A stretch of DNA of 64,000 nucleotides from Tranquillimonas alkanivorans (GCF_900115595.1 NZ_FOXA01000005.1:124001-188000); one strand, 5' to 3'; counted from the stretch's first letter, positions 35,325 through 45,109 are shown. A program made the numbers and translations. The notes: a model not told the origin generated them from the letters alone.

Positions 35325-36668
35325 TCACTCGGCCGGTTTCACCAGGGTCTGCGACCCGCCGGTGTTCGGCGCATAGTGCGCGTTGAAATCCTCCTCGATC
35401 GTGGCGGGCTGCCGCGCGGGCTTCTCGATGACGCCCAGAAGCGGGAGGATCACCAGGAAGTAGGCGAACCAGTAGGCTGCGGCGATCAGCGAGATCGAGG
35501 CATAGGGCTCCTCGGCCGGCATGGCGCCGCACCACATCAGGACGAAGAAGTCCACGACGAGCAGGGCGAACCACCACTTGAACATCGGCCGGTAGCGGCC
35601 CGAGCGGATCGACGACGTGTCGAGCCAGGGCGCCAGCGCCATCACCGCGATCGCGCCGAACATGGCCAGCACGCCGAAGAACTTGGCGTCGATGATCCCG
35701 CCCGTGACGAACGAGGCGATCTGCACCACCCAGACTTCCGAGGTGAAGGCGCGCAGGATGGCGTAGAACGGCAGGAAGTACCATTCCGGCACGATGTGCG
35801 CGGGGGTCTGGAGCGGGTTGGCCTCGATGTAGTTGTCGGGGTGGCCCAGGTAGTTCGGCATGAAGCCGACGATGGCGAAGAACACCGCGAGGATCACGGC
35901 CAGCGCGAAGAGGTCCTTGAGGACGTAGTAGGGCCAGAACGGCACGGTGTCCTTGGCGGCTTCCTCTTTCGACGTGCGGCGCACCTCGACCCCGGTCGGG
36001 TTGTTGTTGCCGGTGTGGTGGAACGCCCAGACGTGCACGATGACGAGCCCAAGGATCACGAACGGGAACAGGTAGTGCAGGCTGAAGAAGCGCGTCAGGG
36101 TGTAGTTGCCCACCGCGGGCCCGCCCAGAAGCCAGGTCTGGATCGTCTCGCCGATGAAGGGGATCGCGCCGAACAGGCCGGTGATCACCGTGGCGCCCCA
36201 GAAGGACATCTGGCCCCAGGGCAGCACGTAGCCCATGAAGGCGGTGCCCATCATCAGCAGGTAGATCAGGATGCCGATGATCCAGGTGACCTCGCGCGGT
36301 TCCTTGTACGAGCCGTAGTAGAGGCCGCGGAAGATGTGCGCATAGACGGCGACGAAAAACAGCGAGGCGCCGTTGGCGTGCATGTAGCGCAGCATGAAGC
36401 CGCCGTTCACGTCACGCATAATGTGCTCGACGCTGGCGAAGGCCAGATCGACGTTCGGCGTGTAGTGCATCACCAGCACGATGCCGGTGGCGATCTGAAG
36501 AACCAGAGTGAACATGAGGACGATGCCCCAGATCCACATCCAGTTGAGGTTCTTCGGCGTCGGGATCATGATCGTGTCGTAGAGCAGGCCCACGATCGGA
36601 AGACGGCGATGAAGCCAGCGCTCACCGCCGGTGTTCGGCTGGTAATGGTCGTGCGGAATTCCTGACAT
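35325..36668 (-). CDS. petB: Cytochrome b of the bc1 complex
   Basis: 447 residues, the alphaproteobacterial length. Eight membrane helices; histidine ligands in [19 protein letters not shown] and [20 protein letters not shown]. The quinol-site motif [12 protein letters not shown] is present, along with [20 protein letters not shown]. Contains haems bL and bH and both quinone sites. It is 11 bases downstream of petA. Confidence 0.97.
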   Translation of the reverse strand: MSGIPHDHYQPNTGGERWLHRRLPIVGLLYDTIMIPTPKNLNWMWIWGIVLMFTLVLQIATGIVLVMHYTPNVDLAFASVEHIMRDVNGGFMLRYMHANGASLFFVAVYAHIFRGLYYGSYKEPREVTWIIGILIYLLMMGTAFMGYVLPWGQMSFWGATVITGLFGAIPFIGETIQTWLLGGPAVGNYTLTRFFSLHYLFPFVILGLVIVHVWAFHHTGNNNPTGVEVRRTSKEEAAKDTVPFWPYYVLKDLFALAVILAVFFAIVGFMPNYLGHPDNYIEANPLQTPAHIVPEWYFLPFYAILRAFTSEVWVVQIASFVTGGIIDAKFFGVLAMFGAIAVMALAPWLDTSSIRSGRYRPMFKWWFALLVVDFFVLMWCGAMPAEEPYASISLIAAAYWFAYFLVILPLLGVIEKPARQPATIEEDFNAHYAPNTGGSQTLVKPAE

Positions 36669-36679
36669 CGCTCTCTCCC

Positions 36680-37252
36680 TTAGCCGAGCACGATGGTGGT
36701 TTCGTCGTCGAACCGGGCCAGCGGGACCGGCAGGTTCTCGGGCGCGGGACCGCGGCGGATGCGGCCGGCGGTGTCGTAGTGCGAGCCGTGGCAGGGGCAG
36801 AACCAGCCATGGAAGTCACCGGCGTCGCCCAGCGGGACGCAGCCCAAGTGCGTGCACACGCCCATCATGACCAGCCATTCCTCGGTCTCGCCGAGCGCGC
36901 GGTTGGCGTCGATCGCCGGCGCGGTGCCGTCGATGTTGGCGTTGCGCGCCAGCGGGTCGGGCAGGTCCTCGACGTCGACGGCGTTGGCCTCGGCGATCTC
37001 TTCTTCAGTGCGGCGGCGGATGAAGACCGGCTTGCCGAGCCACTGGACGGTCAGCTGCGAGCCGGGCTCGACGTTGCTGACGTCGACGCGGATCGAGGCC
37101 AGGGCCTGCACGTCGGCCGTGGGATTCATCTGATTGACGAGGGGCCAGACCGCGGCGCCTGCGACCACCGTGCCGGCTCCGGCGGTGGCGTAGTACAGGA
37201 AATCCCGGCGTGTGCCTCCGTGTTCTTCTGCGTGGGACACGATTTTCTCCAT
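36680..37252 (-). CDS. petA: Rieske iron-sulfur protein of the bc1 complex
   Basis: 190 residues. Twin-arginine start [20 protein letters not shown] serves as Tat signal and membrane anchor. The 2Fe-2S ligands are CTHLGC (133-138) and CPCHGSH (152-158). First gene of petABC, 124 bases from the neighbouring GST gene. The ATG at 37252 gives the family N-terminus; only a weak ribosome-binding site is visible. Confidence 0.96.
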   Translation of the reverse strand: MEKIVSHAEEHGGTRRDFLYYATAGAGTVVAGAAVWPLVNQMNPTADVQALASIRVDVSNVEPGSQLTVQWLGKPVFIRRRTEEEIAEANAVDVEDLPDPLARNANIDGTAPAIDANRALGETEEWLVMMGVCTHLGCVPLGDAGDFHGWFCPCHGSHYDTAGRIRRGPAPENLPVPLARFDDETTIVLG

Positions 37253-37281
37253 TGCGGGACCCGACGGCGGGCCAAACTCTA

Positions 37282-37344
37282 GCGGATCGCGCGATCCGCA
37301 CACGACTGGCGGGGTATTATAAGGCGCTCTCCCCTGCGTCCAGC
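37282..37344 (-). promoter_or_regulatory. petABC promoter candidate and 18-base palindrome
   Basis: A perfect TATAAT -10 box lies at 37321-37316 (minus strand), about 64 bases before the petA ATG. The -35 region is poor. Between the two is GCGGATCGCGCGATCCGC (37282-37299), an 18-base perfect palindrome that would fall in the 5' leader and may bind a regulator or fold in the mRNA. Confidence 0.45.
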
Positions 37345-37376
37345 GGACATTCCGGCGCAGTCGCGTGTCGTGACCC

Positions 37377-37988
37377 TCAGGACACCGGCGGCGCGGTGGC
37401 CAGCATCGAGGGCCGTTCGGCGAAACGGGCGTACCAGCGGGCGAGCGCCGGGTGCGCGGCTCGCCAGTCGCGGTCGGACGTGCGCAGGTCGAGATAGCCA
37501 AGCGCGCAGCCCACGCCGATCTGCCCGATGTCCAGCCGGCCGGACAGGTGGCTCATCCAGCGGTCCTCGATCACGTCGAGCGCGCGCGTCGCCTTCAGGT
37601 ACTGCGCCTCGATCCACGGCTGCGAGCGCATCGCCTCGTCCCGCACGCGGCCCTCGGTCACGATCAGCACGATCGCGTCCATGATCCCGTCGGCCGTGGC
37701 CTCGAGCGTCAGCGCCTCCCACAGCCGCGCCTCGGGGTAGAGCCCGGCCTGCGTGCGGGCGTCGAGGTAGCGGCAGATCACCCGGCTGTCGTACAGCGCG
37801 GGGCCGTCGTCGCGGGTCAACGTCGGGATCTTGCCCAGCGGGTTGTGCGACAGCGTCGGGTCGCCGGTCTTGAGCGGCCCGACATTCGCCGGGACGATCT
37901 CGACATCCGCGACCTGTCCGGTTTCGTGGAGCAGGACCATGACCTTGCGCACGAAGGGCGAGGCGGCGGAGTGGTGCAGTCTGAGCAT
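37377..37988 (-). CDS. Glutathione S-transferase family protein
   Basis: 203 residues. N-terminal thioredoxin-like domain ([15 protein letters not shown], with Ser in the usual catalytic position; NPLGKIPTL with the cis-Pro; [11 protein letters not shown]) and an all-helical C-terminal domain. Substrate unknown. The ATG at 37988 gives the family N-terminus and has GGGAGGCC upstream. Confidence 0.9.
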   Translation of the reverse strand: MLRLHHSAASPFVRKVMVLLHETGQVADVEIVPANVGPLKTGDPTLSHNPLGKIPTLTRDDGPALYDSRVICRYLDARTQAGLYPEARLWEALTLEATADGIMDAIVLIVTEGRVRDEAMRSQPWIEAQYLKATRALDVIEDRWMSHLSGRLDIGQIGVGCALGYLDLRTSDRDWRAAHPALARWYARFAERPSMLATAPPVS

Positions 37989-38228
37989 GTGGGCCTCCCT
38001 TGGATCGGCGCGGAGCCTAGGAGGTGGCGAAGCGGGTGTCCATGTGCGGGAGCGGCGTTGGGGGCGTCGCGTTGGTGCTGGGAGGTCCCCACCTTCGTGG
38101 GGATGACAGTGTGAGAGCGATGCGCGGGATGACAGGGGGCGATCCGCGTCCCAACTGTCATACCCGCGACAGCGGGTGACTCTCGACCGTCGCGCCATCG
38201 GTGAAGCCGCGCCTACGCCGGCCCCTGC

Positions 38229-39179
38229 TCAAATCCACCCCTTGCGCTTGAAGAACGCGTAGGTCCCGCCCATCGACCCGATCATCGCCAGCAGGGCGAG
38301 CGGGTAGCCGATGCGCCAGTCGAGCTCGGGCATGAAAGCGAAGTTCATGCCGTAGATGCTGGCGATCAGGGTCGGCGGCAGGAACAGCACCGCGACGACC
38401 GAGAACGTCTTGATGATGGCGTTCTGCTCGATGCTGATCATGCCCAGGAGCGCGTCTAGCAGGAACGTCGACTTCCCGGCCAGCGAGGCCGCGTGCTCGA
38501 TCAGGGTCTCGACGTCGCGCTGGACCAGCCGCAGGTTGTCCGAGGTGTCGTGGCGGCGCAGCGCGTCGAGGCCGCGGGCATGGGCGACGACGCGCGACAG
38601 GCCGACAAGGCTCATGCGCGCCTTCGACACGACTTCGCCCGCCCGGCCCAGGCGCTGCATCCGCTTGTGCAGCTCGCCGCTCTGCCGTTCGCCGGTAAAG
38701 GTGTCGCGGCCCAGCGCGTCGAGCTCGCGGTCGGCGGCTTCCAGCGTGTCGGCGATGCGGTCCACGATCGCGTCGAGCAGCGAGACGAACACCGTCCCCG
38801 GCCCGGTGCAGATGCGCGGGGCCTGCATGACGGCGTTGGCGAAGTTCTCGAACGACACCGGCTCGTCGTAACGCACCGTGATCAGCTGGCGCCGGGTCAG
38901 GACGAAGCTGACCTCGGTCATCTGCGGATAGTCGCCGGTCGAGCGAACCATGACCGGCGCGGTCATCACCGACACGCCCTCGTCCGAGTAAAGCCGGCTC
39001 GACGGCTCGATCTCAACCATCTCCTCGCGCGTGGGAATCTGCGCGCCGGTGGCGTCCTCGACCGTCCGGTCCTCGTCGGGCGTGGGGTGGAGAAGGTCGA
39101 TCCACACCGCCGTCTCGAGATCGGCCTCTCCCTCGACCAGGCGACAGGCATGCGCCTCGATCCGGTACGAGCGGATCAT
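38229..39179 (-). CDS. corA: CorA-type magnesium/cobalt transporter
   Basis: 316 residues. A large cytoplasmic funnel domain (about 1-250) is followed by two membrane helices; YGMNF between them contains the GMN selectivity loop. Forms a pentameric Mg2+ channel in the inner membrane. Its start overlaps the mtaB stop (ATGA). Last of dapF-mtaB-corA. Confidence 0.92.
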   Translation of the reverse strand: MIRSYRIEAHACRLVEGEADLETAVWIDLLHPTPDEDRTVEDATGAQIPTREEMVEIEPSSRLYSDEGVSVMTAPVMVRSTGDYPQMTEVSFVLTRRQLITVRYDEPVSFENFANAVMQAPRICTGPGTVFVSLLDAIVDRIADTLEAADRELDALGRDTFTGERQSGELHKRMQRLGRAGEVVSKARMSLVGLSRVVAHARGLDALRRHDTSDNLRLVQRDVETLIEHAASLAGKSTFLLDALLGMISIEQNAIIKTFSVVAVLFLPPTLIASIYGMNFAFMPELDWRIGYPLALLAMIGSMGGTYAFFKRKGWI

Positions 39180-40465
39180 TCCGCCGCGATGTCGACGCGC
39201 GCCACGGGTGCGCCGGTGAGCGTCTCGCCGTCGATGCCCATGATCCGCGTTTCGACGATCTGCCCCTCGGGCTGGTCCGTCGCGAAGCGGACCTCGGCGA
39301 AGTGTTCGGTCCGGCCCATGCGCGGGTTTTCCATCAGCACGCGGTGGGTGCGACCCACCTGCGCCGACAGGTGCCGCTCGACCGCCGCCGCGCCGGCCGT
39401 GCGCAGCCGCGCCGCGCGTTCCTTGATCGCGCGCCCGTCGACCTGCGGCATCCGCGCCGCCGGTGTGCCGGGGCGGGGGGAATAGGGGAAGACGTGCAGC
39501 CAGGTCAGGCCGCACTGCTCGACCAGTTTCAGGGAATCGGCGAAGTGATTCTCGGTCTCGGTCGGGAAGCCCGCGATGATGTCGGCGCCGAAGGTCATAT
39601 CGGGGCGCAGGCGGCGGGCCTCCTGCGCGAAGCGGATGGCATCGCCGCGCAGGTGGCGGCGCTTCATGCGCTTGAGGATCAGGTCGCTGCCGTGCTGGAG
39701 CGACAGGTGTAGGTGCGGCATTAGCCGCTCCTCCTCGGCGATGCAGCGCATCAGCGCCTCGTCCACCTCGATCGAATCGATGGACGAGATGCGCAGCCGC
39801 GGCAGCGACGGCACCATGTTCAGGATGCGCGACACCAAGTCGCCCAGACGTGGCTCGCCCGGCAGGTCGGCGCCCCAGCTCGTCAGGTCCACACCGGTCA
39901 GCACGACTTCGTTGAAGCCGCCGTCCACCAGCCGCGCGATCTGTTCCACCACGACGCCTGCGGGGACCGAGCGAGAGTTCCCCCGGCCATAGGGGATGAT
40001 GCAGAAGGTGCAGCGGTGGTCGCAGCCGTTCTGAACCTGCACATAGGCGCGCGAGCGGGTGCCGAAGCCGTCGATCAGGTGACCGGCGGTTTCGCGCACC
40101 GACATGATGTCGTCGACCTGAACACGCTCGGTCTGGCCGATGAAGTCGGGGGCGAGCCCGGCCCAGGTGTCGGGGCGCATCTTTTCGGCATTGCCGACGA
40201 CGTGGTCGACCTCTTCCATCTGCGCGAAGGTGTCGGGGTCGGTCTGCGCGGCGCAGCCGGTGACGATGATCCGCGCCTCGGGGTTGTCGCGGCGCAGGCG
40301 GCGGATGTCCTGCCGCGCTTTCCGCACCGCTTCGGCCGTCACGGCGCAGGTGTTCACGATCACCGCGTCGCCCAGGCCCACCTCGGCCGCGAGCGTTTTG
40401 ATCGCCTCGCTTTCATAGGCGTTCAGGCGGCAGCCGTGGGTCGACAGGATCGGCGGCTTGGTCAT
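39176..40465 (-). CDS. mtaB: tRNA t6A37 methylthiotransferase MtaB
   Basis: Radical-SAM enzyme converting t6A37 to ms2t6A37. 429 residues. N-terminal UPF0004 cysteines ([22 protein letters not shown]) bind the auxiliary cluster. The radical-SAM loop is [22 protein letters not shown]-like C-terminus follows (FAEVRFATD...[10 protein letters not shown]). MtaB rather than MiaB or RimO is judged from the short CGCRLN-type start and the lack of a long N-terminus. Confidence 0.9.
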   Translation of the reverse strand: MTKPPILSTHGCRLNAYESEAIKTLAAEVGLGDAVIVNTCAVTAEAVRKARQDIRRLRRDNPEARIIVTGCAAQTDPDTFAQMEEVDHVVGNAEKMRPDTWAGLAPDFIGQTERVQVDDIMSVRETAGHLIDGFGTRSRAYVQVQNGCDHRCTFCIIPYGRGNSRSVPAGVVVEQIARLVDGGFNEVVLTGVDLTSWGADLPGEPRLGDLVSRILNMVPSLPRLRISSIDSIEVDEALMRCIAEEERLMPHLHLSLQHGSDLILKRMKRRHLRGDAIRFAQEARRLRPDMTFGADIIAGFPTETENHFADSLKLVEQCGLTWLHVFPYSPRPGTPAARMPQVDGRAIKERAARLRTAGAAAVERHLSAQVGRTHRVLMENPRMGRTEHFAEVRFATDQPEGQIVETRIMGIDGETLTGAPVARVDIAAE

Positions 40466-41301
40466 GCGAGGCCCTCGAGAAAGGCGCGCGTGAGCGTGCC
40501 GGTGAAGACATGGGCGGTGGGACCGGTCATCCAGACGCCATCCTCGCGCCAGTCGATGTGCAGCGTGCCGCCGTCCACCTGCACCGACACGCGCCGTTCG
40601 GTCAATCCGCGCCGCGCCGCCGCCACCGCCGCCGCGCAGGAACACGAGCCCGAGGCCAACGTGACGCCGGTGCCGCGCTCCCATATCCGCAGGCGGATGG
40701 CGCGGGGCGAAAGCACCTGCACGACCTCGACGTTCGTGCGCTCGGGGAACAGCGGGTGCGTTTCGTACCGCGATCCGAAGGTTGGAAGGTCCACCGCCTC
40801 GGCATCGTCCACGAAGAACGTGCAGTGCGGGTTGCCCATGCCGGTGGCGACCGGCACGCCCTCGATGGGCAGTCGGTCGGTCTCCACGTCCTGCGACAGC
40901 GGCACCGACTTCCAGTCCACCAGCGGGTGGCCCATGTTGACCGAGGTCAGCCCGTCGCCCGCATCCTCGGCCCGCAGTCCCCCGCGTTCGGTGCGCAGGG
41001 TCAGGGCGGTCGTGCCGCTTTCGTCCATGAGGTGCCGCGCGATGCAGCGGGTGGCGTTGCCGCAGGTGGCAGACAGCGAGCCGTCAGCGTTGAAGAAGGT
41101 CAGCGCCGCGTCCGCCTGCGTGTCCGCCTCGATCACCGCAAGCTGGTCGAAGCCCACGCCGCGGTGCCGGTCGGCCAGCGCACGCGCCAATGCGGCCGTC
41201 ACCGGCTGCCCGCCCGCACGCCGATCAATCACGACGAAGTCGTTGCCCAGCCCGTGCATCTTCATGAATGCGAGGCCGTCGTATGTGTCACCCTGGGTCA
41301 T
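40462..41301 (-). CDS. dapF: Diaminopimelate epimerase
   Basis: Interconverts LL- and meso-diaminopimelate for lysine and cell wall. 279 residues. Catalytic cysteines in [13 protein letters not shown] and [25 protein letters not shown] is the family N-terminus. The ATG at 41301 gives normal length. Its stop overlaps mtaB (ATGA). Divergent from tRNA-Lys. Confidence 0.95.
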   Translation of the reverse strand: MTQGDTYDGLAFMKMHGLGNDFVVIDRRAGGQPVTAALARALADRHRGVGFDQLAVIEADTQADAALTFFNADGSLSATCGNATRCIARHLMDESGTTALTLRTERGGLRAEDAGDGLTSVNMGHPLVDWKSVPLSQDVETDRLPIEGVPVATGMGNPHCTFFVDDAEAVDLPTFGSRYETHPLFPERTNVEVVQVLSPRAIRLRIWERGTGVTLASGSCSCAAAVAAARRGLTERRVSVQVDGGTLHIDWREDGVWMTGPTAHVFTGTLTRAFLEGLA

Positions 41302-41368
41302 CGCGGCGGCATATATCCCGCGCCCGGAGCCAATGAAAGAGTTGCGGAACTTTTCTTCCAAAACGCGC

Positions 41369-41397
41369 TTGACGCCCCCGGGCACCACCTTTAGGAG
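41369..41397 (+). promoter_or_regulatory. Promoter candidate of tRNA-Lys
   Basis: TTGACG at 41369-41374, a 17-base spacer, then TAGGAG at 41392-41397, ending 12 bases before the mature tRNA start. The -35 is good and the -10 poor. Confidence 0.5.
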
Positions 41398-41409
41398 GGC
41401 GCCTCGAGT

Positions 41410-41485
41410 GGGCCGTTAGCTCAGTTGGTAGAGCAACTGACTTTTAATCAGTGGGTCGCAGGTTCGAATCCTGCACGGCTCACCA
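41410..41485 (+). tRNA. tRNA-Lys (anticodon TTT)
   Basis: 76 bases including an encoded CCA. Acceptor GGGCCGT / ACGGCTC, D-loop AGCTCAGTTGGTAGAGC, anticodon arm CTGACTTTTAATCAG with TTT, T-arm GCAGGTTCGAATCCTGC. It is complete in spite of the island because the left att copy restores the 3' half. Confidence 0.98.
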
Positions 41486-41488
41486 CTC
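41437..41488 (+). repeat. attL (52-base direct repeat)
   Basis: Identical to 51514-51565. Starts CTGACTTTTAATCAG (anticodon arm) and ends ACCACTC three bases past the tRNA CCA. Flanks diverge at once on both sides. Confidence 0.95.
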
Positions 41489-41740
41489 CAAGCCTCAGAA
41501 GGCGCAGAGAAAATCGACCTCCGGAGCCTCGCTCCGAGGGGGCTAATTTTCGGCGTGAACGGCGTGGGGTAACGCTGGGGGTAACAAACGGCTGGCCGAG
41601 CGGGGCGTAATACGACGTCCTCCAATGGAGGATGAACCCGGCACCGACGGAATGGGACTGCGGCCTCCAGCACCTTGACGCGAGGCCGGCGGGCCGCTCC
41701 CCTTGGAAGGGGTGACTCGTCCTTCCGGAGGCTGCTTACG
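41486..41740. other. Left island end, 255 bases, no gene
   Basis: Holds the arm-like repeats at 41565-41585 and a small hairpin CCCCTT-GG-AAGGGG at 41699-41712. A minus-strand frame here that includes the tRNA antisense is not considered real. Confidence 0.5.
41565..41585 (+). repeat. Tandem GGGGTAAC repeat (integrase arm-site candidate, left)
   Basis: TGGGGTAAC followed by TGGGGGTAAC with 2 bases between. The same pair occurs near the right end at 51364-51383. Placement near both ends suits arm-type integrase binding. Confidence 0.45.
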
Positions 41741-41992
41741 ATGACCTTTCAGATCCGCCTGTTGCTAGCAGGCCAAGAGCCGCACGACTCCTTCGCCACC
41801 ATCGAGGCTGCCTTCGTTCCGGAGAAGGATGATCAGATCGTCCTGCGGCGTCCGGGCGAGGATGAGCCGACCCGCTATGTCGTGACGGCTCGCCGGCTTC
41901 ACGTCGATGAGGGCTCGAACGAACCGCCGGCGATCTACCTTGATGTTGTGGACACGAAGCCCAAGCCTGGGGCTTGGGGTACGCAGAGCTAG
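41741..41992 (+). CDS. Island small protein on the opposing strand, unknown
   Basis: 83 residues, starting MTFQIRLLLAGQEPHDSF, with GGAGG about ten bases before the ATG. Beta-rich appearance (IVLRRPGEDEPTRYVVTARR). It is the only plus-strand gene in the island and converges on the late operon. Satellites often keep host-takeover or defence genes at such ends, but nothing in this sequence identifies one. Confidence 0.6.
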   Translation: MTFQIRLLLAGQEPHDSFATIEAAFVPEKDDQIVLRRPGEDEPTRYVVTARRLHVDEGSNEPPAIYLDVVDTKPKPGAWGTQS

Positions 41993-42192
41993 GCGCGCCG
42001 GTAGGAGGGGCGCTTAAACTCCTCCTGCCGTTCCCGGAAGGCAAGCCGGACGAAGAAGGCGTCGACCTGTGCCAAGGCGCAGACTGTCTTGAAGTCGTCG
42101 CTGTAGAGCCAGTGCGGGTCCTGCCCGCGGGCCGCATCCTGAAGCCCGACGTAGATGACGGAGAGCCACAGGACGCGCTCCGCTTCTGGCAT
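41989..42192 (-). CDS. Island small protein, last in the operon
   Basis: 67 residues. It contains a motif WLYSDDFKTVCALAQVDAFF, resembling a small conserved phage protein with W-x-S-x-DF-x-x-VC-x-x-A that I have seen near phage late genes; the function is not known. The start overlaps the upstream stop (TAATG). Confidence 0.7.
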   Translation of the reverse strand: MPEAERVLWLSVIYVGLQDAARGQDPHWLYSDDFKTVCALAQVDAFFVRLAFRERQEEFKRPSYRRA

Positions 42193-42560
42193 TAGTGAGC
42201 TGCCCGTCGGAGGACGAGTCTCTCGATCAGCGCCAGCGCCTCCCGGTCCCCGGCCTCGATCGCCGCCACCGCCAGGCGCGCCCAGGCGACACGCTCGTCA
42301 TGTGGGAGGACGCCCGAGAGCCCGGGCCAGGCCTCCGGCGCCTCCACGACCCGTCCAAATCCGGAAGGACCTGTTGCCCCCAAATCTGGGGGCAGTGCAG
42401 AATGCCCTTCCTCTGCGGGACCGACGAACTCCATCGCCATGAGGCCGCGCCAGGTGTGCTCGTCGCCGCGGTGCATGGCAGCGACGATCAGCTCGAGGCG
42501 CGCTTTCTCATGGATCGGGGCGACCTCGAGGAAGTGCAGCAGGGCGTCCGAGATGGTCAT
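42192..42560 (-). CDS. Island protein of unknown function
   Basis: 122 residues, mostly helical and Ala/Glu/Leu-rich at both ends (PIHEKARLELIVAAM; WARLAVAAIEAGDREALAL). A hairpin, TGCCCCCAGATTTGGGGGCA on the minus strand, lies inside the gene at 42375-42394. No family recognised. Confidence 0.65.
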   Translation of the reverse strand: MTISDALLHFLEVAPIHEKARLELIVAAMHRGDEHTWRGLMAMEFVGPAEEGHSALPPDLGATGPSGFGRVVEAPEAWPGLSGVLPHDERVAWARLAVAAIEAGDREALALIERLVLRRAAH

Positions 42561-42577
42561 GGTTTCTTCCCTCCGTC

Positions 42578-42856
42578 TCAGTCCAGCCGGCCGCCGAGAG
42601 ACTGGAAGAACGGCAATGCCGCCTCCGCCACCTTCTGCCGCACCGGGCCGTCCATCCTCATGCAGCGCCGCGGCCGCTGGTCAGCCTTGGCGAGCGGCTC
42701 CCACACCGTGATGCCGGCGCCGCTCCCGAGCTGAACCAGCGCGGCGCCTTCGATCGTCAGCCACTCGACCTGCGCATCGAAGAACGCGAGTATCGTGTCG
42801 CCGCTTCTGTTCGGCCTCGGATTCTGGACACGTTTCAGTCCGAAGATCTCGATCAT
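42578..42856 (-). CDS. Island small protein after the portal gene
   Basis: 92 residues, MIEIFGLKRVQNP..., with a beta-strand-rich start (GDTILAFFDAQVEWLTIEGA) and a basic tail. It resembles small phage proteins that begin with an 'arfdv-like' strand pair; I do not assign a role. The ATG overlaps the portal stop (ATGA). Confidence 0.65.
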   Translation of the reverse strand: MIEIFGLKRVQNPRPNRSGDTILAFFDAQVEWLTIEGAALVQLGSGAGITVWEPLAKADQRPRRCMRMDGPVRQKVAEAALPFFQSLGGRLD

Positions 42857-43911
42857 TGGCTTCTCTCCCAATCGACAAGTTTCGCGGCGAGGTCAGGGTC
42901 CACCCCGGCCTCCTTCGCCATCGCCAGAGCCTGCACGATGCCTGCCATCGCTCGTGCCCGCCCGCCAGCGTCGTACGCCTGGAGGGGCCGGAGCGTGTTT
43001 ATCCTGATCTCGCCGCCGAGCTTGGCGCTGGCCTCCTCCGCGACGAGCGCGGCGATCGGCTGGAGCGTCCAGCTGGCGAGGTGGCGCTGTGCCTCCCGGA
43101 CCATCGGGCCAGTCGTGGCGGGGTTCATGAGTCCCGGCAGCACGCCGTAGACGGCGCCGATCGCGTCCCGTGCAGCCGCCAGCGTCTCCCGCGTCATCGC
43201 TCTCGAAAGGTCCGGTGTCACATCGGAGGGCCGCCAGTCCTGCACCGGAGTCGGGCCGCCGGCCGCCGTCACGTTGACGGACTCCCGCAGCAGGACGCGA
43301 CCGCGCCGCCCCCGGAAGCCTCGGCCGAGCTTCTCCAGGTCGACCTCTGATGACTCCGGGAACGGGAGCACCTGCGAGCCGATCGGCGCATGCTCGTACA
43401 CCTCCGCCAGCGCTGACTCGACCGCGTTTAGCAGCCCGGCAGTCAGCTGAGCACGCCGCAGCGGTGCCGTCCCGTAGTAGGGCGCCGCCGGGTCGCTGCC
43501 GATCCGGAAGTGCAGCACCTCCGCCGAGAGCGCAGTCCTCGTCCGCCCGCCGCCCGTCTCCGAGATGCTGACGCGGTAGGCCCGCGGGATGCCGTCGCGG
43601 GTCGTCAGGTCCCAATCCGAGCACGGCACGAGTTCGGTGTCGCCGATCAGGAATACGCACTCTCCGCGCAGCGCCAGGGAACGCCCGACCAGCGCCATCG
43701 ACCGCCGGTCGAGCATTGCCGTGCCGTCCACGTCGGCCAGGGCGAAGCTACCCTCCCAGAGGCTCACGCAAGACTGCACCGTCGCGGTCAGCTCCGCGAT
43801 GCCGGTGCGGCCGGCGACGTACGCCTCGCGCGCCGCCATGATCTCGGCGGTGAAGCCCGCCGCGGCCGAGCGCGTCTCCACCGGCTGTTCTTTTCTGCGA
43901 AACGGCCACAT
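42853..43911 (-). CDS. Phage portal protein (HK97 family)
   Basis: 352 residues, somewhat short for an HK97-type portal. MWPFRRKEQ start, wing region SWEG-type (VSLWEGSFALADV), LHFRIGSDPAAPYYGTAPLR, then GVLPGLMNPATTGPMVREAQ, the typical clip/stem end. Forms the dodecameric ring for DNA entry and tail joining. Start overlaps the connector stop (TGATG). Confidence 0.88.
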   Translation of the reverse strand: MWPFRRKEQPVETRSAAAGFTAEIMAAREAYVAGRTGIAELTATVQSCVSLWEGSFALADVDGTAMLDRRSMALVGRSLALRGECVFLIGDTELVPCSDWDLTTRDGIPRAYRVSISETGGGRTRTALSAEVLHFRIGSDPAAPYYGTAPLRRAQLTAGLLNAVESALAEVYEHAPIGSQVLPFPESSEVDLEKLGRGFRGRRGRVLLRESVNVTAAGGPTPVQDWRPSDVTPDLSRAMTRETLAAARDAIGAVYGVLPGLMNPATTGPMVREAQRHLASWTLQPIAALVAEEASAKLGGEIRINTLRPLQAYDAGGRARAMAGIVQALAMAKEAGVDPDLAAKLVDWERSQ

Positions 43912-44492
43912 CACGGGACCCTCCGATAAGTCCGCAGCAGATCCGCCGCGCCCGAATTGACGATGGCGCGGCCCAACCACGTCGCCGGCCGCTCGTAGGA
44001 CAGGCGCGCCGTGCTGCCGTCGCCGGCGCGTTCTTCTTCCTCGACTGAGGTGGCGGACAGCAGGTTCGCGTGCCGAGCCGGGCTGACGCAGTACGCCGCC
44101 AGGCGCCGGAAGGCCCACAGAACATCCTCCGGCGGCTTGACCTCCTCGACGGGCACGCCCGTGTCGCCGGCCGTGGCCATGACGCGATAGGGTCCGTCGC
44201 CAGGAAAATCGTACCCGCCCAGCGGACCCGCCGGCGGCGTCGTCGCAACCCACGCGCCGGACTCCCATACCTCCACCGAAGTCACATCGGCGGGCGTCAG
44301 CGGCGGAGTCCATTCGCCCTCTCCCTCGACCGTCCAGACAACCTGTCGGGGCGTCCAGCGGTGCACGATGTAGCTCTCGAGCCGTTGCCACAGGACAGCG
44401 GCGTCGTCGGGCGTGAGCGATTGGCCGGACACGGTCGGGGCAGGCGGATAGGCCGCCGGCTTCTCTTCCACTTGTCGGATCGTCGTCGCCAT
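43911..44492 (-). CDS. Head-tail connector-like protein
   Basis: 193 residues. TPDDAAVLWQRLESYIVHRW then beta-rich central part and a C-terminal helix pair (PEDVLWAFRRLAAYCVSPAR; PATWLGRAIVNSGAADLLRT). Pattern and position between protease and portal suit the gp6/gp8-type head-completion adaptors. Not certain by sequence alone. Start overlaps the protease stop (TGATG). Confidence 0.65.
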   Translation of the reverse strand: MATTIRQVEEKPAAYPPAPTVSGQSLTPDDAAVLWQRLESYIVHRWTPRQVVWTVEGEGEWTPPLTPADVTSVEVWESGAWVATTPPAGPLGGYDFPGDGPYRVMATAGDTGVPVEEVKPPEDVLWAFRRLAAYCVSPARHANLLSATSVEEEERAGDGSTARLSYERPATWLGRAIVNSGAADLLRTYRRVP

Positions 44493-45109
44493 CAGACCCT
44501 CCACCGGTACGTGTGAGCAAATCTGCTAACGGTGCGGGCCGAGGCGGGCGTCACCTGCCAGCTGCGCTCCTCGATCTGCGCATCCTCGTATGCCGCCTTC
44601 GTCACGGCCGAGAGCTCGTACAGCAACGCCGCCATGATCGTGCGGATCAGCGCGTTGCCAAGGGCGGGGTCCTCGTCCTCGACCTTCTCCGCGTTCGGCA
44701 CCGTGCGCTGCGGAGGAAGCCGGAAGCCGGGGCTCAGGCCCATGACCAGACCGGCACGATAGGCTTTGAGGAAGTCCCGCGCCCAGGTCGTCTCCTGCAC
44801 GTCGGGCGTGATGGTCGCGTTCATGATGAGCGCGTCGTCGGTGTCCTCGAGGTCGAGCGTCCCGGCCTTTCGGCTGGCGAGCGGCTTGTCGTACCGGTGC
44901 CCGGACAAGAACAGGATGTCTACGTCCTCGCGCTCGACGTTGTACGCGAAGGCCCGAGGTGCGAATTGCTCCTTCTTCGGGCGTCCGCCGTTCCTGCCCC
45001 CGTCCGACAGCGTAGCGAGCTTGCCATACGGGAACGTGCCACGGAGGCGGACTGAGCCGCCCCCGGATTTTCGCAGCTCGAGGCCGCCGAGATGAGGGCC
45101 GAAGTGCAT
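44492..45109 (-). CDS. Prohead protease (HK97 family)
   Basis: 205 residues. Serine protease motifs: FLSGHRYDKPLASR (His), GLSPGFRL (Ser), YELSAVTKAAYEDAQI. Cleaves the capsid N-terminus during maturation. The ATG at 45109 overlaps the capsid stop (TGATG). A GTG at 45112 is one codon longer and equally possible. Confidence 0.9.
   Translation of the reverse strand: MHFGPHLGGLELRKSGGGSVRLRGTFPYGKLATLSDGGRNGGRPKKEQFAPRAFAYNVEREDVDILFLSGHRYDKPLASRKAGTLDLEDTDDALIMNATITPDVQETTWARDFLKAYRAGLVMGLSPGFRLPPQRTVPNAEKVEDEDPALGNALIRTIMAALLYELSAVTKAAYEDAQIEERSWQVTPASARTVSRFAHTYRWRV

Noticed and set aside
41416-41673. 85-residue minus-strand frame over tRNA-Lys ending in an RIRTCDPLIKSQ-type peptide
   Set aside because: This is the well-known spurious translation of a tRNA antisense strand.
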